From: Opitutaceae bacterium EW11
GTDB lineage: Bacteria; Verrucomicrobiota; Verrucomicrobiia; Opitutales; Opitutaceae
Assembly: GCA_003054665.1 (NCBI GenBank)
Contig: QAYY01000016.1
Coordinates: 62,001 to 126,000, forward strand
Direction of reading: 5' to 3'
DNA length: 64,000 nucleotides
Positions within the stretch are counted from its first letter, which is position 1; each line of letters opens with the position of its first letter. The position numbers and the translations under genes were made by a program. The notes under the pieces were generated by a model. It was not told the origin of the DNA and searched no databases. It saw nothing but the letters and a program-made list of their open reading frames with translations. Positions 17,409 to 26,647 of the stretch are shown here, in pieces.

Positions 17409-18743
17409 TCAGAGCTGGGACCGCAGCGTGCCACAGAGCGAATCGAACCCTTTCATCCAGACCGAGCGGCTTCTGTAGTCTTGAAGTGTATACGGCTCGG
17501 ATCGCTTCAGGTCGGCGGCGAAACTTTTCAGGTGGTCGCTGGCGACGTCCGGATCGATGACGTTCAAGCCCGCTTCGTCGTTGATCGCGAAGGAGCGGTT
17601 GTCGAAGTTGACCGAGCCAACCGTGACGAAGACATCGTCGACGATCATCACCTTGCAGTGGTACATGGCCGGCAGGTAGCGGTAGAACTCCACGCCAGCT
17701 TCGAGGAGCTTGCCCCAGCGGGACCGCGAGGCGGCGCGGCCGATGCGGGAGTCGTTGATCGCGGGAACGATCACCTGGATGCGCACGCCCCGCTTCCTCG
17801 CGCGCACCAGCATCTCGACCGCCAGGTCGTCGGGAACGAAATAGGCGTTGGCGATGCGGATCGTTTTCCGCGCCGCCGCGATCGCGAGCAGGTACGCGAT
17901 CCGGGCGTTTTCCATGTTTTCGTTCGGTCCGCTGCGATAGCACTCCGCCAGACTGCTGCCTTCGCGCTCGGGCTCGGGAAAGTAGTCGGGCCCCGCGAGC
18001 AGCCGCCCCGTCGTTTGCATCCAGTTCGCCGCGAACGTGGCCTGGATCTGCCTCACCGCCGGTCCCTTCACCCGGACCTGGGTCTCGCGCCAAACCGACG
18101 GCGAATCGGCGTTGCCCAGCCAGTGATCGTCGATGCAGCAGCCGCCCGTGAACCCGATCCTCCCGTCGACGACGAGGAGCTTCCGGTGGGTGCGGTGGTT
18201 GATGTTCGGCTTGATGTCGTACCAGTGCTCGCGCCCGTAGACGACGTACTGGATCCCGGCCTCTTTCATCCGGCGTTTGTCCTCGTCGGCGAGCTTCAGC
18301 GTGCCCATGCCGTCCGCGAGCACGTGGACTTTCACTCCCTGCCTCGCCCGCTCCGAAAGCGCATCGATGAACTGATTGCTGATTTTCCCGGAGGACCAGA
18401 TGTAGGTCTCCAGGGTGATCGTTTTCTCCGCGTGGCGGATCGCCTCGAGCATCGCGGGGAAAAAACGTTCTCCGTTGATCAGCGTCCGGACCTCGTTGCC
18501 TCCGGTGAATTCTCCGCCGAGCAGGGGGCCGAGGGTATCCGTGAAAACCGATTCTCCCGGTCCGTATCCGACGTCGATCGGCTCGCCCAAAATGCGCGCG
18601 GACGTGTACCAGAAATACGCTCCGATCAGGAAAACGAGGCAGACGGAGAGCCAGATCCAGAATCTCCGCCGCTCGCCCTGCGTGGGCGACTGCCGCTTCT
18701 CCGGATGACGCAGTCTCTTCAGCTTTTCCAGGAGCGGGGGCAT
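17409..18743 (-). CDS. Cardiolipin synthase-like phospholipase D family protein
   Basis: PLD-superfamily enzyme with one N-terminal membrane helix (about residues 27-45) and two HKD motifs: HRKLLVVD and HCKVMIVD. Each is followed by the typical glycine/asparagine loops (GFTGGCCIDD, TVGSVNFDNRS). The architecture and 444-residue length fit cardiolipin synthases of the ClsA/ClsB group, which join two phosphatidylglycerols or PG with PE. The gene is flanked by a VTT membrane protein (divergent) and, a few kb away, lipid kinase/phosphoesterase pairs, suggesting a phospholipid neighbourhood. Confidence 0.88.
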   Translation of the reverse strand: MPPLLEKLKRLRHPEKRQSPTQGERRRFWIWLSVCLVFLIGAYFWYTSARILGEPIDVGYGPGESVFTDTLGPLLGGEFTGGNEVRTLINGERFFPAMLEAIRHAEKTITLETYIWSSGKISNQFIDALSERARQGVKVHVLADGMGTLKLADEDKRRMKEAGIQYVVYGREHWYDIKPNINHRTHRKLLVVDGRIGFTGGCCIDDHWLGNADSPSVWRETQVRVKGPAVRQIQATFAANWMQTTGRLLAGPDYFPEPEREGSSLAECYRSGPNENMENARIAYLLAIAAARKTIRIANAYFVPDDLAVEMLVRARKRGVRIQVIVPAINDSRIGRAASRSRWGKLLEAGVEFYRYLPAMYHCKVMIVDDVFVTVGSVNFDNRSFAINDEAGLNVIDPDVASDHLKSFAADLKRSEPYTLQDYRSRSVWMKGFDSLCGTLRSQL

Positions 18744-18847
18744 ATCGAATCCCAGTTGGGGCGGGGCCGCGCGAACGGACCGAGGCGAGCCGGGCGGGTT
18801 CCGGCGGGCATTTCCGTCCGGCGAACGACTTTTCGGAAATCCGAGAT

Positions 18848-19648
18848 ATGTTTACCGCTCGCATGGCTGACCCGGAGCCCAAGCTTCATCACGCCGAGCC
18901 GGCGGGGCGCGAAACCCCGCCCTCGCCTGCTGCGGATGCCGGGGCTGCAGGTCAGCGCAAGAAACGTCCATGGGGCGCGGCACTGGCCGTCCTCCTCGCG
19001 CTCGCGGTTCTCGCCGCCGTCGCAAGCCGCGTCGGCTGGTCGGGAATCCGGGAGTGGCTGCTCCAGCTGAACGAACCCGCGACCGTCGCCGCGATGGCGG
19101 TGTTTCCGTTGTTTGGGTTTTCCATCGCGGCCGTGTACGTGATCGCCGGAGCGAAGTTCGGCTTGTGGGGCGGCGCCGCCGTGATCGTCGGCATCACGGC
19201 TTTTCATCTGCTCGCCTCGCACCTCATCAGCCAGAGCCTGCTGCGCGACCGCCTGCAACGGTGGCTCGCGCGCCACCAGACACATTTCCCGGCGATTCCC
19301 CACGGCGAGGAGGTATCGGTCTCTGTCATGGTGGCGCTGATACCGGCTGTGCCCTACTTCGCGAAGAACTACTTGCTCGCACTCTCGGGTGTTCCGCTCC
19401 GCACCTATTTTTCCTGCTGCCTGCCGATCTACGTCCTCCGGTCTTACGTGACGCTCTCGCTCGGCGACCTCTCGGGTGATTGGAGCAACCGGAAGCTCCT
19501 CCTGCTCGGCGTCGTCTACCTCGTCAAACTCGGCATCTGCGTTTTCCTCTTCGAACGCATCCGGCACCGCATCAAACGCGCCCACGTTCTTCAGCTCCGC
19601 GCACGCGCTCAGCCCGCCGACGACACTTCTACAATGCAACGAATCTAG
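18848..19648 (+). CDS. TVP38/TMEM64 (VTT-domain) membrane protein
   Basis: VTT/DedA-like integral membrane protein, 266 residues. A polar, proline- and alanine-rich leader of about 40 residues precedes five or six hydrophobic segments. The region FPLFGFSIAAVYVIAGAKFG, followed by GGAAVIVGITAFHLL and LIPAVPYFAKNYLLALSGVP, is typical of the VTT core with its re-entrant loops. Members of the wider superfamily act in lipid scrambling or envelope homeostasis. Start is ATG 18848 or 18863. Divergent from the PLD gene by 104 bp, a frequent pairing. Confidence 0.82.
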   Translation: MFTARMADPEPKLHHAEPAGRETPPSPAADAGAAGQRKKRPWGAALAVLLALAVLAAVASRVGWSGIREWLLQLNEPATVAAMAVFPLFGFSIAAVYVIAGAKFGLWGGAAVIVGITAFHLLASHLISQSLLRDRLQRWLARHQTHFPAIPHGEEVSVSVMVALIPAVPYFAKNYLLALSGVPLRTYFSCCLPIYVLRSYVTLSLGDLSGDWSNRKLLLLGVVYLVKLGICVFLFERIRHRIKRAHVLQLRARAQPADDTSTMQRI

Positions 19649-19667
19649 TTGCCCACGAGATTTTTAC

Positions 19668-20726
19668 ATGCACAGTCCGGCAAAGATGGACGGACGCACG
19701 CCACCACGTGGTTGGAAGCCCGATGTGAATGCGCTGACGGTCGCGGGGGGATATTTCGTCGTCGCGATGGCCTGGATCTGGGGCTCGGACTGGCTCGTGA
19801 ACGTCGTCGCGCAGGACAATCCCAAACTCAGTTTCGCCCTGAGTACGATGAAGGGCAGCGCCTTCGTCATCGTCACCGGAATCGCGCTCTACATCACCGT
19901 CGCGACGCTCAATGCCCGCGAGCGCCGCCTCGCATCGGAAAAACGTCTGATCGAGGATATGCTCTCGGTCGCGCAACGCCTGGAGGCGCTCGGCACTCTG
20001 GCGGGCACGCTCGTCCACGACTTCAACAACGTCCTGACGGTGATCCGCTCGCAGTCCGAGCTGGCCAGGCTCGACGGTTTTACCTCCAGCACGGTTCCGG
20101 AACATCTCCAGGCAATCGACGCAGCGACGCAGCGAGCCGATCAGATGGTCCGCGAGATCATGCAGTTCATGCGCCAGTCGACGACCGTCTTCACAATGGG
20201 GGATCTCGGGCAGTCGGTACGGGAGACGCTCGCGTTTCTGCAGAACGCCGTCGGACGCGCGATCGAGATCCGGCTGGTCGTCGAAGATCCGCTCCCGCGA
20301 GTTCCGTTCGAACGCACCCAGGTGGAACGTTCGCTCCTGAATCTGGCGCTCAACGCCCGGGACGCGATGGAGCGCTCCTCCGAAAAGCGCATCACGATCC
20401 AGCTTCGCTCGCTGCGCTTCCGGGGCTATCGCTCGCTTTTCCGCCGCGATCCCGTCGACGGCGAGTTTATCGCCTTGTCGGTGAGCGATACCGGATGCGG
20501 CATCGACAGGAGCAACTTCGCCCGCGTGTTTTCGCCGTTCTTCACCACCAAACCGCCGGGAAAAGGCATGGGCCTGGGCCTCACCTCGGTCTTGCGCGTC
20601 GCCGAAGCTCACGGCGGCTGGGTTGAGGTCGCGTCCGAGCCCGGACGCGGCGCGCAGTTCACGATCTACTTTCCGACCGAGACGGTCGCCCGGGAACGCG
20701 CGCTCAAACAGGCCGCGCTCAATTGA
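19668..20726 (+). CDS. Membrane-bound sensor histidine kinase
   Basis: A 352-residue kinase with two N-terminal helices (about 28-50 and 64-85) and almost no periplasmic loop, so it probably senses within the membrane. After a short linker come the H-box VHDFNNVLTVI, N-box NLALNARDAM, G1 DTGCGID, F-box FSPFFTTK and G2 GMGLGLTSV. The HDFNN form is typical of NtrB/hybrid-type kinases of the HWE-unrelated HisKA class. No response regulator adjoins it. Start ATG 19668, 19 bp past the VTT gene. Confidence 0.92.
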   Translation: MHSPAKMDGRTPPRGWKPDVNALTVAGGYFVVAMAWIWGSDWLVNVVAQDNPKLSFALSTMKGSAFVIVTGIALYITVATLNARERRLASEKRLIEDMLSVAQRLEALGTLAGTLVHDFNNVLTVIRSQSELARLDGFTSSTVPEHLQAIDAATQRADQMVREIMQFMRQSTTVFTMGDLGQSVRETLAFLQNAVGRAIEIRLVVEDPLPRVPFERTQVERSLLNLALNARDAMERSSEKRITIQLRSLRFRGYRSLFRRDPVDGEFIALSVSDTGCGIDRSNFARVFSPFFTTKPPGKGMGLGLTSVLRVAEAHGGWVEVASEPGRGAQFTIYFPTETVARERALKQAALN

Positions 20727-20732
20727 CGCGCT

Positions 20733-21167
20733 TCACTTCGCGTGGCCGGGCTGCAGCTGCCAGCTCCGGTGGGTGTACTCCATCAGCTCGATCCTGTTGC
20801 CGTCCGGATCGGCCAGCCAGGCCTGGAACGAGGAGTCGATCCCGGTGCTGATCTCACCCACCTGGACGCCGCGGGAGAGGAGCGTTTTCCGCACCTCCGG
20901 CAGATCGGTCACCTCCAGGCAGAAATGGTTGTAGCGGTTGCCCTCGTGCAGCGGCTTCAGATCGCCGCCCCACTGCTTCGCCGCGAGCACCTGGTCGAAG
21001 ATCTCGACGAAACTCGAGTCGCCACAATCCAGATACACGCCGAAACACTCGCCGTCCTTGTTCGTGAACCGGAACTTCACCGGGAGCCCAAGACCGTCGC
21101 GGTAGAACCGAATCTGCCGCTCCAGGTCGTTCGTCATCAGACACAGATGCGCAAGCCGTCGGATCAT
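20733..21167 (-). CDS. VOC/glyoxalase family protein
   Basis: A 144-residue protein of the vicinal-oxygen-chelate superfamily, two beta-alpha-beta-beta-beta modules. Metal ligands are likely H7 (RLAHLCL), E in SSFVEIF, H in NHFCLEV and E in NRIELMEY, with the usual AWLADPDGN in front of the last one. The layout is close to lactoylglutathione lyase-like proteins, but VOC substrates vary widely, so no reaction is assigned. The frame reads on upstream into repeat sequence; ATG 21167 is the first sensible start. Confidence 0.88.
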   Translation of the reverse strand: MIRRLAHLCLMTNDLERQIRFYRDGLGLPVKFRFTNKDGECFGVYLDCGDSSFVEIFDQVLAAKQWGGDLKPLHEGNRYNHFCLEVTDLPEVRKTLLSRGVQVGEISTGIDSSFQAWLADPDGNRIELMEYTHRSWQLQPGHAK

Positions 21168-21270
21168 GCGCCGGACGCTAGGTCCGCGTCTTCCGCGCTG
21201 GCGAGGCGATTTGCCGGCGCGCGCGGCGCAATCAGTTGAGCGAGACGACGGACGCCGCCTGACCGGCGGC

Positions 21271-21444
21271 GGGAAGTTGGGGAGTTGGGAATTGGAAGTT
21301 CGTTCGGTCGGCTTCGCGCCGTTCCGAGGCTTGTTGATCGTCAAGCGAAGAACTCGAGGTAAGGCACGGCCGCCGCCACCAACTTCTAACTTCGAAATTC
21401 CAACTTCCAGATTCCAACTTCCCCGCGGCGCGTCCGCGCCGCGG
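21271..21444. repeat. Intergenic 7-base-period repeat with GC hairpin (CCAACTT type, copy 1)
   Basis: In the 279-bp gap between the VOC gene and cax. The left arm (21271-21302) has units like GGAAGTT. The right arm (21379-21420) is six consecutive 7-mers: CCAACTT, CTAACTT, CGAAATT, CCAACTT, CCAGATT, CCAACTT. The right arm is the reverse complement of the left. It runs into a perfect 10-bp palindrome, CCGCGGCGCG-TC-CGCGCCGCGG (21423-21444), two bases from the cax stop codon. The hairpin may end cax transcription, but no T-tract follows. Confidence 0.8.
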
Positions 21445-21446
21445 CC

Positions 21447-22574
21447 TCAATGCGCCGCCGGCAGGTAGAAGAACAGCACCGCGATGATACAATACAGGGC
21501 GAGAAGCTGGGCGCCCTCGAGCCAGTTGCTTTCGCCGTCGCCCGCAATCTGATCCGCCACAAACGCGGCGATCACCACCGCGGCCACCTCAGGGACGGAG
21601 AATTCGAGATTCAGCCGCTGGGCAAAAAGGTAGCTGCAAAACACGAGCACCGGCGTGACGAAAAGTGCGATCTGCAGGCTCGACCCGATCGCGATGCCGA
21701 GCGCCAGATCCATTTTATTCTTCAGCGCCATGGTCACCGCCGTGGAATGCTCCGCCGCATTGCCGACCACCGCGACGATGATCACGCCGACAAACGTCTC
21801 CGTCACCCCGAGCGAGTGACGCGCCGCCTCGACTGCGCCGACGAGAAACTCCGACATCCAGGCGACCAGCCCCGTGGCCACGACCAGCACGATGACGGCG
21901 CGGCCCACCGACCAGACTTCCTCCGCATGCTCGGCCGTCGGCGCCGCATCCGCGTCGACCGCTCCGGCGAACAGGTTTTTGTGCGTCACGAGCGAGAAAA
22001 CGAGGATCGCGCCGTAGGTCGCGAGCAACACGCAGGCGATCGCGAGCGACAAGCTCTGCTCCGCCGCCGGAGTCCAGCCGCCGGGCCTGCTCGCCGCCGT
22101 GACGTGGAACACGGTGGGAATCACGAGCGCCGCGGCCGAGAGGATCAACGCCGTGCACGAGACGCGTGCCGCCGTCTTGTTGAACCGCTGCTGCGGGTGG
22201 CGCATGCCGCCGGCGAAAATCGACACGCCTAGGACCAGCAGGAGATTGCCGATGATGGAACCGGTGATCGACGCTTTCACGACGTCGATCAACCCCGCCC
22301 GGAGCGCCATCAACGCGATGATGAGCTCGGCCGCGTTGCCGAACGACGCGTTGAGCAGACCGCCCACTCCCTCGCCGAGCCGGTGCGCCAGCTGCTCCGT
22401 CGCGTTGCCCATCCAGCCGGCGATCGGAATGATCGCCAGCGCCGACACGATGAAAAGCGCGGTCTGGTTTTCCCAGCCGGGTACGTAACGCAGCGCGAAA
22501 GCCACGGGGATAAAAACCAGCAGCCAGTCCAGCGAAGGCCGGAGAAACGATCGAGGCGCGTCAGCGGAAGCCAT
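21447..22574 (-). CDS. cax: Calcium/proton exchanger (CaCA superfamily, CAX)
   Basis: Inner-membrane antiporter expected to exchange Ca(2+) (or a similar cation) for protons. The two inverted alpha-repeats are visible: [18 protein letters not shown] in the first half and [20 protein letters not shown] in the second, each holding the conserved GNAxE cation ligands. About eleven hydrophobic segments and 375 residues fit bacterial CAX/ChaA proteins. An acidic loop ([13 protein letters not shown]) separates the halves. ATG at 22574. Confidence 0.93.
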   Translation of the reverse strand: MASADAPRSFLRPSLDWLLVFIPVAFALRYVPGWENQTALFIVSALAIIPIAGWMGNATEQLAHRLGEGVGGLLNASFGNAAELIIALMALRAGLIDVVKASITGSIIGNLLLVLGVSIFAGGMRHPQQRFNKTAARVSCTALILSAAALVIPTVFHVTAASRPGGWTPAAEQSLSLAIACVLLATYGAILVFSLVTHKNLFAGAVDADAAPTAEHAEEVWSVGRAVIVLVVATGLVAWMSEFLVGAVEAARHSLGVTETFVGVIIVAVVGNAAEHSTAVTMALKNKMDLALGIAIGSSLQIALFVTPVLVFCSYLFAQRLNLEFSVPEVAAVVIAAFVADQIAGDGESNWLEGAQLLALYCIIAVLFFYLPAAH

Positions 22575-22675
22575 GGCACGAACCTCTCGGGCAAACGGTT
22601 CATGTCCAGCGTTCTTTCCTGCCGCGACGACCGCCGGTTCATCGGATCCGACGCCCCTGGCGGTTAGCCGACGCC

Positions 22676-23572
22676 TCAGCCGAGAATCGTCAGGATGATC
22701 CCGATCAGCACGCCGGCCACCGCCGGCAGCTTCCGCAATCCGTGCTTCTCATGGAAAAACCAGAGGCCGCCGGCGAACGCGACCAACGTGCTGCCGCGGC
22801 GGATACTCGAAACGAGCGAGACGAGCGCCTGCGGGTCCCGCAGGGCGGAAAAATACACGTAGTCGGCGACCAGGAGCATCAGCCCGATGAAGGGGATGCT
22901 CCAGCGCCACTCGAATTCGTTGCGCGGCCACCAACGGCGTTTCCAACCGATGGCCAGCGGCAGGAACACGGCGACGAGATAGATCGAGAACCACGCCTGC
23001 ACCGTGCTCGCCTTGAAGCCGACGCGGCCGAGCAGGTACTTGTCGTACAGGCCGCTGACGCCACCGAGCATCGTGCCGAATACGATAAACCCGACCCACT
23101 TGTTCTTGTGGAAATGAATTCCTTCGCCCCGCCCCGCGATGGAGAGGCCCAGAAAGGACGCGAGCGTGGTTCCGATGCCCAGGCTTTCGAGCCACGTCGG
23201 ACGTTCCCCCAGCACCGCCACCGCGCCCAGCAGGGTCCAGATCGGGCCCGTCGCGCGGATCGGCGCCGCGATGGAGAGCGGCAGGTGTTTCAGTCCGAAA
23301 TAACTGAATACCCAGGACGTCGCCACGAGCGCCGCTTTGGCGAACAACAGACCGTGCTGGCGCAACGTGAGCGGCTCCACGACCAGCATCGGAGGGAGCG
23401 CGTCCGGCGCGACCGAGTGGATCGTCAGCAAGGTCGTCCACACAAACGCCGACGACAACGTCCCCAGAAAAATGACGGGAAGAACCGCGTTCTCACGCAG
23501 GGCATGCTTGTTCGACAGGTCGTAGAACCCGAGGAACAGGGCGGAGAGAACGCTGCCGGCGATCCAGTTCAT
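22676..23572 (-). CDS. EamA/DMT family transporter
   Basis: A 298-residue protein with ten hydrophobic segments in the two-EamA-repeat layout of drug/metabolite transporters. Repeat one contains [21 protein letters not shown] and repeat two [22 protein letters not shown], the usual helix-ExP/E signatures at equivalent places. The substrate is unknown. The frame stays open 57 codons upstream, but the first part of that translation is the repeat tract at 23712-23774 read in reverse, so ATG 23572 is the real start. Confidence 0.87.
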   Translation of the reverse strand: MNWIAGSVLSALFLGFYDLSNKHALRENAVLPVIFLGTLSSAFVWTTLLTIHSVAPDALPPMLVVEPLTLRQHGLLFAKAALVATSWVFSYFGLKHLPLSIAAPIRATGPIWTLLGAVAVLGERPTWLESLGIGTTLASFLGLSIAGRGEGIHFHKNKWVGFIVFGTMLGGVSGLYDKYLLGRVGFKASTVQAWFSIYLVAVFLPLAIGWKRRWWPRNEFEWRWSIPFIGLMLLVADYVYFSALRDPQALVSLVSSIRRGSTLVAFAGGLWFFHEKHGLRKLPAVAGVLIGIILTILG

Positions 23573-23711
23573 GGAAACGGAAAACCCTGCCGAACGGGCG
23601 CACTCGGAGCAACGAGAATGGTTCCCCGGGAGAACACCACGAGCTCTGGGCCGCGACCCGACTCGATCGCGTCTCCCAGCGCCTCGTGCCCACCGGTCAA
23701 ATACGCCTGCG

Positions 23712-23774
23712 CCAACTGCCAATTTCCAACTTCCAACTTCCAACTCCTCCGCGCCGTCGCGGCGCGGCCAATTT
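23712..23774. repeat. Intergenic 7-base-period repeat with GC hairpin (CCAACTT type, copy 2)
   Basis: Five consecutive 7-mers (CCAACTG, CCAATTT, CCAACTT, CCAACTT, CCAACTC; 23712-23746), a GC hairpin with 8-bp perfect stem CCGCGCCG-TCG-CGGCGCGG (23749-23767), and one more unit CCAATTT. Same orientation and build as the element at 21379-21444: array, then GC palindrome with a TC-containing loop. It lies in the 289-bp gap between the EamA gene and the small gene at 23862; the rest of that gap shows no gene. Confidence 0.8.
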
Positions 23775-23861
23775 CCTCTCGCAGTGCCTACAGCTTCACC
23801 TTGGACACTTCGCCCGTCGTCAGCGCTGACGTTTCACTCAAACCAACCAAGTCCTGTTGTC

Positions 23862-24047
23862 ATGAAAACCATCACCAAAGACCAATTCCTCACCGTGCTC
23901 GATGACGCCGGCGTCACCGAAGAGCAGCGCAAGAAACTCCACGCGAGCTTCGAACGCAGATTCCCGGAGGCGCATCAGGCGTTTCTGGAATTCCTCGGAT
24001 TCCCGCCGGACAAGGTGAAGGCCATCCGCGAGCAGTCTCGCTCCTGA
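23862..24047 (+). CDS. Small protein resembling the MerR effector domain next door
   Basis: A 61-residue soluble protein. From residue 4 to the end it aligns without gaps to residues 118-173 of the MerR regulator encoded 78 bp downstream, with about 24 of 56 positions identical by eye, including FER, PEAHQ, FLE and KAIR..SR. It lacks any DNA-binding part. It is therefore a free-standing copy of that regulator's C-terminal domain, which could form mixed dimers or compete for its ligand (inference). A strong terminator separates it from the MerR gene, so the two have separate transcripts. Confidence 0.75.
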   Translation: MKTITKDQFLTVLDDAGVTEEQRKKLHASFERRFPEAHQAFLEFLGFPPDKVKAIREQSRS

Positions 24048-24062
24048 GCCATCGCTCTTCCA

Positions 24063-24104
24063 AGCTGGCTGCGGCGGATCCTCTCCGCCCAGCCGGCTTT
24101 TTTT
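24063..24104 (+). terminator. Rho-independent terminator between the small gene and merR-like gene
   Basis: A stem AGCTGGCTG with CAGCCGGCT (one G-U pair) continues as GGCGGA/TCCGCC with a 5-base loop, followed by seven T (24098-24104). It starts 16 bp after the stop at 24047. Confidence 0.9.
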
Positions 24105-24125
24105 CCCCGCTTTTCTTCGCGCCCG

Positions 24126-24674
24126 ATGAAGACGATCCGCCAACTCGCGAATCAATTCGGCCTCTCTCGCACCACCCTGCTCTACTACGACCGCCGCGGT
24201 CTCCTCAGACCGGAGTACCGGACCTCGTCGGGCCATCGCTTCTATTCCGACAAGGACATGGAGCGGCTCGCGCAAATCTGCCGGCTGCGCGAAGCCGGCA
24301 TCCCTCTGGGGGAAATCGACGCCGTGCTGGAGCCCAACCAGAACTTCCGCACGCCGTTGAGCGACGCCCTTAATCGGCGCCTCTCCGAACTGAACCAGGA
24401 GATTGCCGCCTTGCGGCGCCAGCAGCAGGTCGTGATTTCGCTCCTCCGCGAGCCGAAGGCCGCACGGAAGAGCCGGATCATGACGAAAGAACGCTGGGTC
24501 GCGCTCCTCACCAGCATCGGCCTCGATCAAAACGACCGAGAACGCTGGCACCAGGAGTTCGAGCGGCTTTCGCCCGAAGCGCATCAGGACTTCCTTGAGT
24601 CGATCGGCGTCGACTCGAAGGAAATCAAAGCGATCCGGGCGTGGTCGCGCGGCGAAGGCAAACGGCCCGCCTAG
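24126..24674 (+). CDS. MerR family transcriptional regulator
   Basis: A 182-residue regulator. The N-terminal winged helix (1-70) has the MerR run IRQLANQFGLSRTTLLYYDR and GHRFYSDKDMERL. A coiled-coil dimer helix follows (about 78-108: LNRRLSELNQEIAALRRQQQ). The C-terminal domain (119-175, starting MTKERW) has no cysteine metal site and is the part mirrored by the separate 61-residue protein upstream. MerR proteins usually twist promoters with 19-20 bp spacers; no such operator was identified. Its ATG follows the terminator T-tract by 21 bp, so its promoter may overlap the terminator. Confidence 0.92.
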   Translation: MKTIRQLANQFGLSRTTLLYYDRRGLLRPEYRTSSGHRFYSDKDMERLAQICRLREAGIPLGEIDAVLEPNQNFRTPLSDALNRRLSELNQEIAALRRQQQVVISLLREPKAARKSRIMTKERWVALLTSIGLDQNDRERWHQEFERLSPEAHQDFLESIGVDSKEIKAIRAWSRGEGKRPA

Positions 24675-24687
24675 ACGGGCCGGCCGG

Positions 24688-26178
24688 TCAACGCGAGCGG
24701 CCGAAGCCCCAGCGGAAACCGCGATCGCCGCGGCTCAGCGCGGAACGCTGCGGAGCCGGGCGCGCCGAGGTGTGAGGCGCCGGCGAGTTCGCCGTCTGCG
24801 CGTGAGCCGTTGCCGGATGGCCGTGCGAGTTCGCGGTTCCACCGGCAACCGGAGCCGCGGCGCGAGCCGGGGCATGGCCGTGATTCTGATTGTGACGCGA
24901 ACGCTGCTCGGGCCGGCCGCGGGAGTCGTGACGATGCCCGCCGCCGTGCCCGTGCGAATGCGATTGCCCGCCGCGCGCAGGCTGCTGCTGCCCGGCGTTC
25001 GCCTGAGGCGTGCGCACCGGAGCCGCGCCGGCAAAAGGATGATCGTTCACGACCGGAATGGTCATCCGGATCAAACGCTGGATGTCGCGGAGGAACTCAC
25101 GTTCCTCGGCGTCGCAGAAGGCGATCGCGAGTCCTTCCGCTCCGGCGCGCGCCGTGCGGCCGATGCGGTGGACGTACGACTCCGGTTCGTTGGGCAGATC
25201 GAAATTCACCACCAAACCGATGCCTTTCACGTCGATGCCTCGCGCGGCGATGTCGGTCGCCACCAGAACGCGGATATGGCCCGACCGGAAATCGTCCAGC
25301 GCGCGTTCACGGGCGCCCTGGCTCTTGTTGCCATGGATCGCGTCGGCGCGGATGCCGTCGCGCGTGAGGTTTTTCGCCAGGCGGTTGGCCCCGTGTTTCG
25401 TCCGGGTGAAGACGAGCACCAGCCCGTCCTTGTGCTGCCCGAGCGTGTGAACGAGCAAGGCGTGCTTGTGGCTGCGATCGACGTGGCAGACCCGCTGGTC
25501 GATCTTCTCTGCCGTCGTGGCGACAGGTGCGACTTCCACGCGGACCGGATCGTGCAGGAGCCGGTTCACGAGTTCGCGAATGGAATCGGGCATCGTCGCC
25601 GAAAACAGGAGCGACTGGCGCCGCTGCGGCAGTTTCGCCACCACGCGTTTCACCGCGGGAGCGAAGCCCATGTCCAGCATGCGGTCGGCTTCATCGAGCA
25701 CGAACATCTCGACGCGGTCGAGGAACGCATGTCCCTGCTCCATCAGATCGAGCAGGCGGCCCGGCGTGGCGATGACGATATCCACGCCTGCTGCCAGCGC
25801 GCGAATCTGGGGCTGCTCGCCGACGCCGCCGAAGACGACGGTGTGGCGAAGGGAAAGATGGCGCCCGTAGAATTCGACGTTGTCGGCGATCTGGGCGGCG
25901 AGTTCGCGTGTGGGCGTCAGGATCAGAGCGCGCGGCCGGCGAGGAACCCGCGGAGCCGGATGTGTGCTGAGGCGGTGCAGCATCGGCAGCGCAAACGCGG
26001 CGGTTTTGCCCGTGCCGGTTTGGGCGATGCCGACCATGTCGCGGCCCGCGAGGAGAGGCGGAATAGCCTGCGCCTGGATCGGCGACGGATGCGTGTAGCC
26101 TTTTTCGGTCAGGGCGCGCTGGAGCGGTTCACCGAGAGCAAGCTGGGAAAAGGAAACGGACGATGTGGATGCAATCAT
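24688..26178 (-). CDS. rhlE: DEAD-box ATP-dependent RNA helicase, RhlE-like
   Basis: RNA helicase for ribosome assembly or RNA decay. The Q-motif, AQTGTGKT (motif I), [18 protein letters not shown] (motif [15 protein letters not shown]), SAT, and [10 protein letters not shown] (motif VI) are all present within the first 380 residues. The tail of about 120 residues is low complexity and rich in His, Gly, Gln and Pro (for example [12 protein letters not shown]), and could bind RNA or metal. 496 residues; start ATG 26178. Convergent with the MerR gene, 13 bp apart. Confidence 0.95.
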   Translation of the reverse strand: MIASTSSVSFSQLALGEPLQRALTEKGYTHPSPIQAQAIPPLLAGRDMVGIAQTGTGKTAAFALPMLHRLSTHPAPRVPRRPRALILTPTRELAAQIADNVEFYGRHLSLRHTVVFGGVGEQPQIRALAAGVDIVIATPGRLLDLMEQGHAFLDRVEMFVLDEADRMLDMGFAPAVKRVVAKLPQRRQSLLFSATMPDSIRELVNRLLHDPVRVEVAPVATTAEKIDQRVCHVDRSHKHALLVHTLGQHKDGLVLVFTRTKHGANRLAKNLTRDGIRADAIHGNKSQGARERALDDFRSGHIRVLVATDIAARGIDVKGIGLVVNFDLPNEPESYVHRIGRTARAGAEGLAIAFCDAEEREFLRDIQRLIRMTIPVVNDHPFAGAAPVRTPQANAGQQQPARGGQSHSHGHGGGHRHDSRGRPEQRSRHNQNHGHAPARAAAPVAGGTANSHGHPATAHAQTANSPAPHTSARPAPQRSALSRGDRGFRWGFGRSR

Positions 26179-26647
26179 GGATAATGCCGCCGGCCGAATG
26201 CCAGCAGCGTGCCCGCTCGATGAGCGGACGGGAGTTTCTTGGTTGTTATGAAGGATCGCGGACCGCGGGAGGATCCCGGAAGGCGAGCGATCGATGGGTC
26301 GATGAGTAATGTGACCTCTGACGGTCTCTCATCGAAGAAACGCCCGAAGGAAAACGAGTCTGTATGCGCCAACTGGCGACACCCGACTCTTCTTACGAGG
26401 CGGAAGGACGCACACCGGTATCGAAAGCGCAAGCGGTATTTCTTGCCGGACACGGCCCGACGACGTTCCACGAGCCGCGCAACTCGCTGCGGCCGGACGG
26501 CTTCCAGGCCCGGCAGCGAGGATGGCGCTTCGGGAAAACTCCTAGGCGGATTCCCTCGATTCGACCCCCAAACGGCGGAAATTTCCCCACGCCGGTTTCC
26601 GCCCGCCGTCGTCGACACCGCCAGTTTCCCACGCGGTCGAGCTGCGC
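26179..26647. other. Gene-free stretch upstream of the decayed PQQ cluster
   Basis: No convincing gene. Open frames here lack coding-like third-position use or recognisable motifs. The part nearest 26178 should hold the rhlE promoter, and the part nearest 26648 may hold the former promoter of the PQQ-oxidation cluster. No repeat or hairpin stands out. Confidence 0.5.
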
